Of a stretch of 64,000 nt of DNA, positions 56,401 through 62,400 are shown in pieces. The translations under genes were made by a program, and so were the position numbers. The number at the start of each line of letters is the position of its first letter. The first letter of the stretch is position 1. The notes beneath the pieces are model-generated. The model did not search any database. It saw only the letters and a program-made list of their open reading frames with translations, and had not been told where the DNA came from. Origin of the DNA: Pteria penguin (Eukaryota; Mollusca; Bivalvia; Pterioida; Pteriidae); NCBI GenBank assembly GCA_035048485.1, contig CM068583.1, positions 65,468,306-65,532,305 on the forward strand, in the 5' to 3' direction.

Positions 56401-59400
56401 CATGTAAATCTTTCCAAGAGGAGATAACTTTTCTGACATTAAGCACTTCGTAAGGTAGGATGTAGCATGGCAAGCTAGGATGGAAGAGTTACTGCCCCTG
56501 GTGATAAGAGCATGATGAAATTTCATTCCAAAGCGATGAAGGCAAGTTGACAGTTCAACATGGTAATCCAACCGTGGAGAAAATATGGATAAGGTTCCAT
56601 TACATTGGTCCATGGAAAGGTCAAGGATGCGAGAGTAAATGTATGTGATAGGAGTCCTCTGTACCGTCAGACATGATGAGGTGTAATTGACAAGACATTC
56701 CTTAGCTTGGTTTATCCTTCTGTAAAATAATATGAAACCTTCTGTATGTAAAGGTACATAAATATATAATAGTCTGCCCAATTTTCACCACAGAAGTTAC
56801 ATAGAATAGATACAAGCTACTGAATGTAATAATACTCCAAAAAATGTGCTTGTACTTCTGTATGCTATTCTCTAAATTGATGGCTGATCTTTTGAAATGT
56901 TAAAAATGTTTATATGATGGTAACACTGATTCAGTTTTAATCTAGTATGCAAAGATGTAATGTTCAGTTCATGTTATGTAGATCTACTGAAAAATATTAA
57001 TAAACAAATATTTACAATGTATATGATAATCAATAAACTTGTACCTACAATTCTGAATTCATTCTTTTGTTATAGGCAAGTTACAAGGTAAAAGAAGCTT
57101 TCTCAACTTCATTATTATAGTACTGTACTATTTAATTTTTTATGAACATTTTATATGCACCAAAAATGAATACAATAGGCAATTAGACCTACCACCTTCA
57201 GACAAAACAGCAACCAGTCATGCAATACCAAAGTATATCAATCATGCATGTGTAATAGATATATTCATTTCAGTGAATGTTAGTCATTGTCTACAGATTT
57301 ATACGTACATGCATGCATCTATAGTACTATTGCTGAGTGCAGCCAGACAAGCATGTGCTTGGGATATTTCACATACATCTTCCTGCAGGTCTATAATCCT
57401 AGTATTGTTTGCATCTTCACTCTCTAAATCACAATGCATTTTCACTTCCTTCAGTTCTATCTCTAATTTCTTGTGCATTTCTTTCAAAGCATCAGAATCT
57501 GAGCAGTTCACCAAGTTCCTTGTTACACACATTTTTAAAGAAAATGCTGCCCTGAAAAAAGAAATCAGCAGCAATAAAATGCTATTTAATCAGGGCACTC
57601 ATAGCCTATTTTGGGATTGGGATCAGGTTCCTTAATATTGGTGAATAACTCACATTTTTCACCATAATTAGGCACACATATAAATTATATATAAAATATT
57701 GCTTATTAATGTAAATACATGTAAAAGTAAGGTATAGATATAATAACACTAAATAAATCATCTACTTTTCAGGAAATTCTTGAAATACCCTCAAGAACTG
57801 AATACTTTTTGATTAAATTTTGATATTATGTTCTGGAGTTATGGGAGTTTATTCCTCAAAGTATGGCCGACTTTTTACATATCCTATGGGACTGCTTGCT
57901 ATGAATTACTTCAAAGGTTCATAAAGTTGTTTTTGCGATATCCTCACAATATGAATACTGTTAAATTTTTATATTTTGTTTTGGAATTTTGGGACTTTAT
58001 TGGTCAGATTTTGACCAATTTTTACATTTTGCGCAATATGTTTGTGGGGATAACTGCACGGTCTGCATATACTGTTTGATTGAATTTTGATTTTTAGTTA
58101 TGGACTTATGGGACTTTATTTATAATTTTTTTTCACCAGATTTCTACATATCGTGTTGGAAGTACAAAACAACTAAACAAATTTTAACCTACATTAATTC
58201 TTACTTTAAGAAATGCAATACACAAATACATATACTGAGTTAAGATCACATCATGCATGTCATGTATGACTGTTTTTAGAAATAGTATGCAAATTTTACA
58301 CTTCAGAAAATATTTAAGTACATAAATTTCTTTAAACACATTTTACTGTTATAAAATTTTTACTAAGATTTATATAGAAGCATATGTACAGCATTTTAGT
58401 AGAAAGCTAAGTGCTTCAATCACCTCTATTATATTTTACTGCTATACAGATTCTTTTCTTTTATTACTTTCATACAGATTTCATTATATGTACAACATTT
58501 TTCAATAACTTTTATTAAAGATTTGTAACATTGGTACAAAATGTGATCTTATATAATGCATGTGATGCGTGAAGATTCCCAACTACAGGTATAAAGGATT
58601 TGGTTACAGGATGGAAACCCATATACAAAGAGACTGACAAAGCGATTTTTGTACATCCCCCTCTCCACTTTGTTTGAGGAAAATTTGGGGGAAAGGGTAT
58701 AAAAAGGAATTTTTTTAGATTTAACGAGACCTTTCTAGGTAAAAATATCTCAAAAACTACAATAGGAAAATTGACCATTTTTTCGTCAGTGATGAAATGC
58801 TAAATAAAAACAATTTTCAGAGAATTGTAGAAAAATTCACCGCTTGGTTCAATTTTGGGGGAAAATCTAAAAAAACACTATTTTTAACGTTTTGAAATGT
58901 CGTAATCAGATATTATGGGAATTAATTTTGATATATTAATGTTGGGTAGATACATTTCGGTTAAACAATGCTGATTTTATAATTTGTTGATAATTTTTTA
59001 ATATCATTAATGTTTTTAAGACGCCGACTATTTTAACGATTAAAATCGATCGGCATGCGCTAAAACTTGCGCAGTGCATTAAAACTCGTACCGAGAATGG
59101 ACTCGTTAATTAGAAAATTGGAAAAGAAGATTATAAAAAGACACTTTTTTACATTGGGAATGGGGATGAATGTCAACCTTAAAACAGGTAAATTAAGTGC
59201 CTTGTTTTCCTGTTTATAAACAGTAACTCAATAGTAATTTATCCTTTAAAGAAAAAATTGTGATGTGTCTTTTTATTTTTAGATGCAATATGGACCCATA
59301 CCTGTTCATTACAAAATCACTTGATTATACAATATAGATTTCTAAAATAATCTACCTGCATACTTCGGTCCATCCGTGTGTAAATGCAGACACTACCATA

Positions 59401-62400
59401 CTTTGTAGTGTCCTGGAAGTGGCTATACATTGTCTAGCAGCGTCTATATTGCAGGTCATCTGATCATCATCCACTACCTCAGCAGAACCATTATTAGCCA
59501 CTGTAGTCCTTCTCATCGTTGTTGTCATGGGCATTGCTGTTGTCCGGACAACCTTGATGTCCACCATGTCACATGTGTCTCTGATGACAGATTTGGCCAA
59601 GAGAAGAGATCGATATGATGCAGAGAATTCCTCTGGTGAACATTTATTCTCTTTGGCAGCTAGATGTGTTCCATGAATGGTATACTTCAGATGCCTGGAA
59701 ACAACTCATTTCTTCAATACACAAGTATAATATAAATTCATTTTCCACTGTATTATGTACTTTTGAAGGAAAATAATCTATTAACAACCACTCCACATCA
59801 TTTACTTTTATTAAAACTGAAATATGAAATATGTTGTACAGCTTTCAATTGTACAGAATTAATATCAATTTATGAATTTGTCTCCTCTTTATGGCCACAA
59901 CGGGATTGTTTTTCCTGTATGTACACAGTCGGTGTTTAGTGATGGAGAAAACCAATGCACCTTGAGGAAATCATTGATAACGCAGAGCTATACAGGCCGT
60001 CTTTATCATTTGTTAAAGTACAGAATTATCACACTATCAAGTTAAAACTAGGGAAATGACAAACAGCTGAAACAACACCATACGTGATTAACTACAGTTG
60101 AACTTCGATAACTCAAAGTTAACGCCCTACGAAATCACTTTGAGTTTCGGTAAGTTTGAATTATTATTACTAATGTTGATGAAACATGTAATGTACAATC
60201 CCACACACTAGACAAGTAATTTAATCTAACAATTTTAGACGTAAACAACCGTGTAACTTTAATCACTGTGTAAACAAGCCAATTGCATTCTGTCCTGTTA
60301 TATGCTTCCAGTTTCCGATGGTAAAATGCTTCGAGTTTTCGAAAGTGAAATTAAGTACATATTTATCATTGGGACCTGAAAATTACTTCGAGTTTTCTGG
60401 GGTATTCGAGTTTCAGAAGTTTGAGTAGGCAAATAACTTTAAAATATTCGAAAGTTCTCAGGACCATAGAATGACTTCGAGTTTCTGGGGGGTTTTCGAC
60501 TTTCGAGTTATTGAAGTTTGACAGTATTTAGATAATTCTCTCTTTGTAGATATGTACTTTCAGGATACAGTATTCTATTGATTGGTTGTATAGCAGAATG
60601 CTGAATGGTTAACTCACCTACACACATCTGCATCAGACACCAGTTTGTTCTGGATTAAGATTCCTAGAGAGAGAGATCCACAGAGTCCACAAGCACATTG
60701 TAGTTGCTTCGTTTCACACCTAGCCATGGTCACACTTTTCTCTATCATCATTGCATAGGTCAGTATGGGTCTATAGCTGTCTGTAATACATTTCACAGTA
60801 TGCTGCTTTATACACTTCAGACTGGCCTCCATTGAACTGAAAAAAAAGACAGAAAATGCTAACTGACTTTCATGGGTATATGTAATGTAGTAAACGTGTC
60901 TTAATACATGAGTTGTCCAAATAAACCACTGAAATCATTACTGTATATCATATCTATTTTGATATCTCCATCCACTTTTTATACTCACTTGCAGATTTGA
61001 TCTCTTTTCATTAAAACAGAATGTACTAAGGTGAAACCACATTTTACAGCGGAGTGCCCTTTACAACTTTCAGGATCTGAAATATATTATTACTTTAACT
61101 CATCTCCTCATACTGACCAGAGACAATACATATATTGTCATAGATATAATAATTCATCATAAATACTTGAGGAAGAAGGTTAAATAGGAATTAACATGAA
61201 TAATGCATAGAATATTTCAACAGAATTTATTCAGACAGGTAAAACAGTATTATTTCTATAATATTTAAAATGTTTAACAATGAAAAGTATTCTGAAGCCT
61301 CTTATGAAAATTAGTCTACTTGATTATATTCAATCTCAGTTTTGTGTAAGTCTCACCTTCAATAACGCCTTCCATTGGTTGATTACAAAGGGGTCCACTG
61401 CAGCAGTAAGAACAACGTTTGTTATTGGGTGTGCACATTGTCTTACAAGATGCTGGATTCATGCAACCCTTAGTTACAGTGCCATGCTGCTTGTCAACAA
61501 CCGTTCCACAAGTCTGGAATTATTATGTGAACATAAATGATCTTCTCTTTTCATCATATATTATGAAAAGAGGATATTGTGTTGTAAAATTTTTTGACAA
61601 ATTAAAAAACCAAAAATAGTCATTCATTTGGTAAGTGCACCCTAACTCTCTACTTCAGCTCAAAATCACGGTTTTAGCTGGCAGATAATGAAATGCATAT
61701 TTGACAACATTCGTCAAGCCTTTGATGTGCCAACATTCGTCAAGCCTTTGATGTGCCAACACACTTTTAGCATTTTTATTTCAACATCTTTTGACATTTT
61801 CTTTCCTTCTTCACTTTCATCACTTCATTAATTCTGAGTCACTTGATATCAAACACGACTATAATATTCAAATAAAAGCTAGGAAATTAAATCACATAAA
61901 ATTATAAATTATTGGTCATCAATGTTCTTATTGTTAATTACTTTCCAGTTTCCAATTTTATTTAAATTCCATTGCAACCATCTTAAAAAGACTTTTCAAA
62001 AAATATATACATCACCGAGTTTTTCTCGAAAAATGCAATTCATGAAATTTTGAACAAGAAATTCTACAATCAGACTGTTGTCAACTTTTGTTACATCAAT
62101 GTAATGTGATGTAATAGGTATGTGAGGGCTATAAGTAGTTTAGTTAGAGTGCGTCTACCTTAAACATGTTATAAGGATATATCTTCAATAGCATGTTTCA
62201 TCTGAAACAGAAAGTAGATACATGCAATCAAAACTCTACACAAAGACATACATATATCGAAATCTTCCATACATGAATTGATTTCCTAAGCTAAGCTTTT
62301 GAATTTTTACCTGCATCTTTGAAGAACAAATCTTTGGTTTATAAGCATTGCACTCTAAGTTTGATTTAGACTTGTGACATGTGTAACACTGCAGTTTTGG

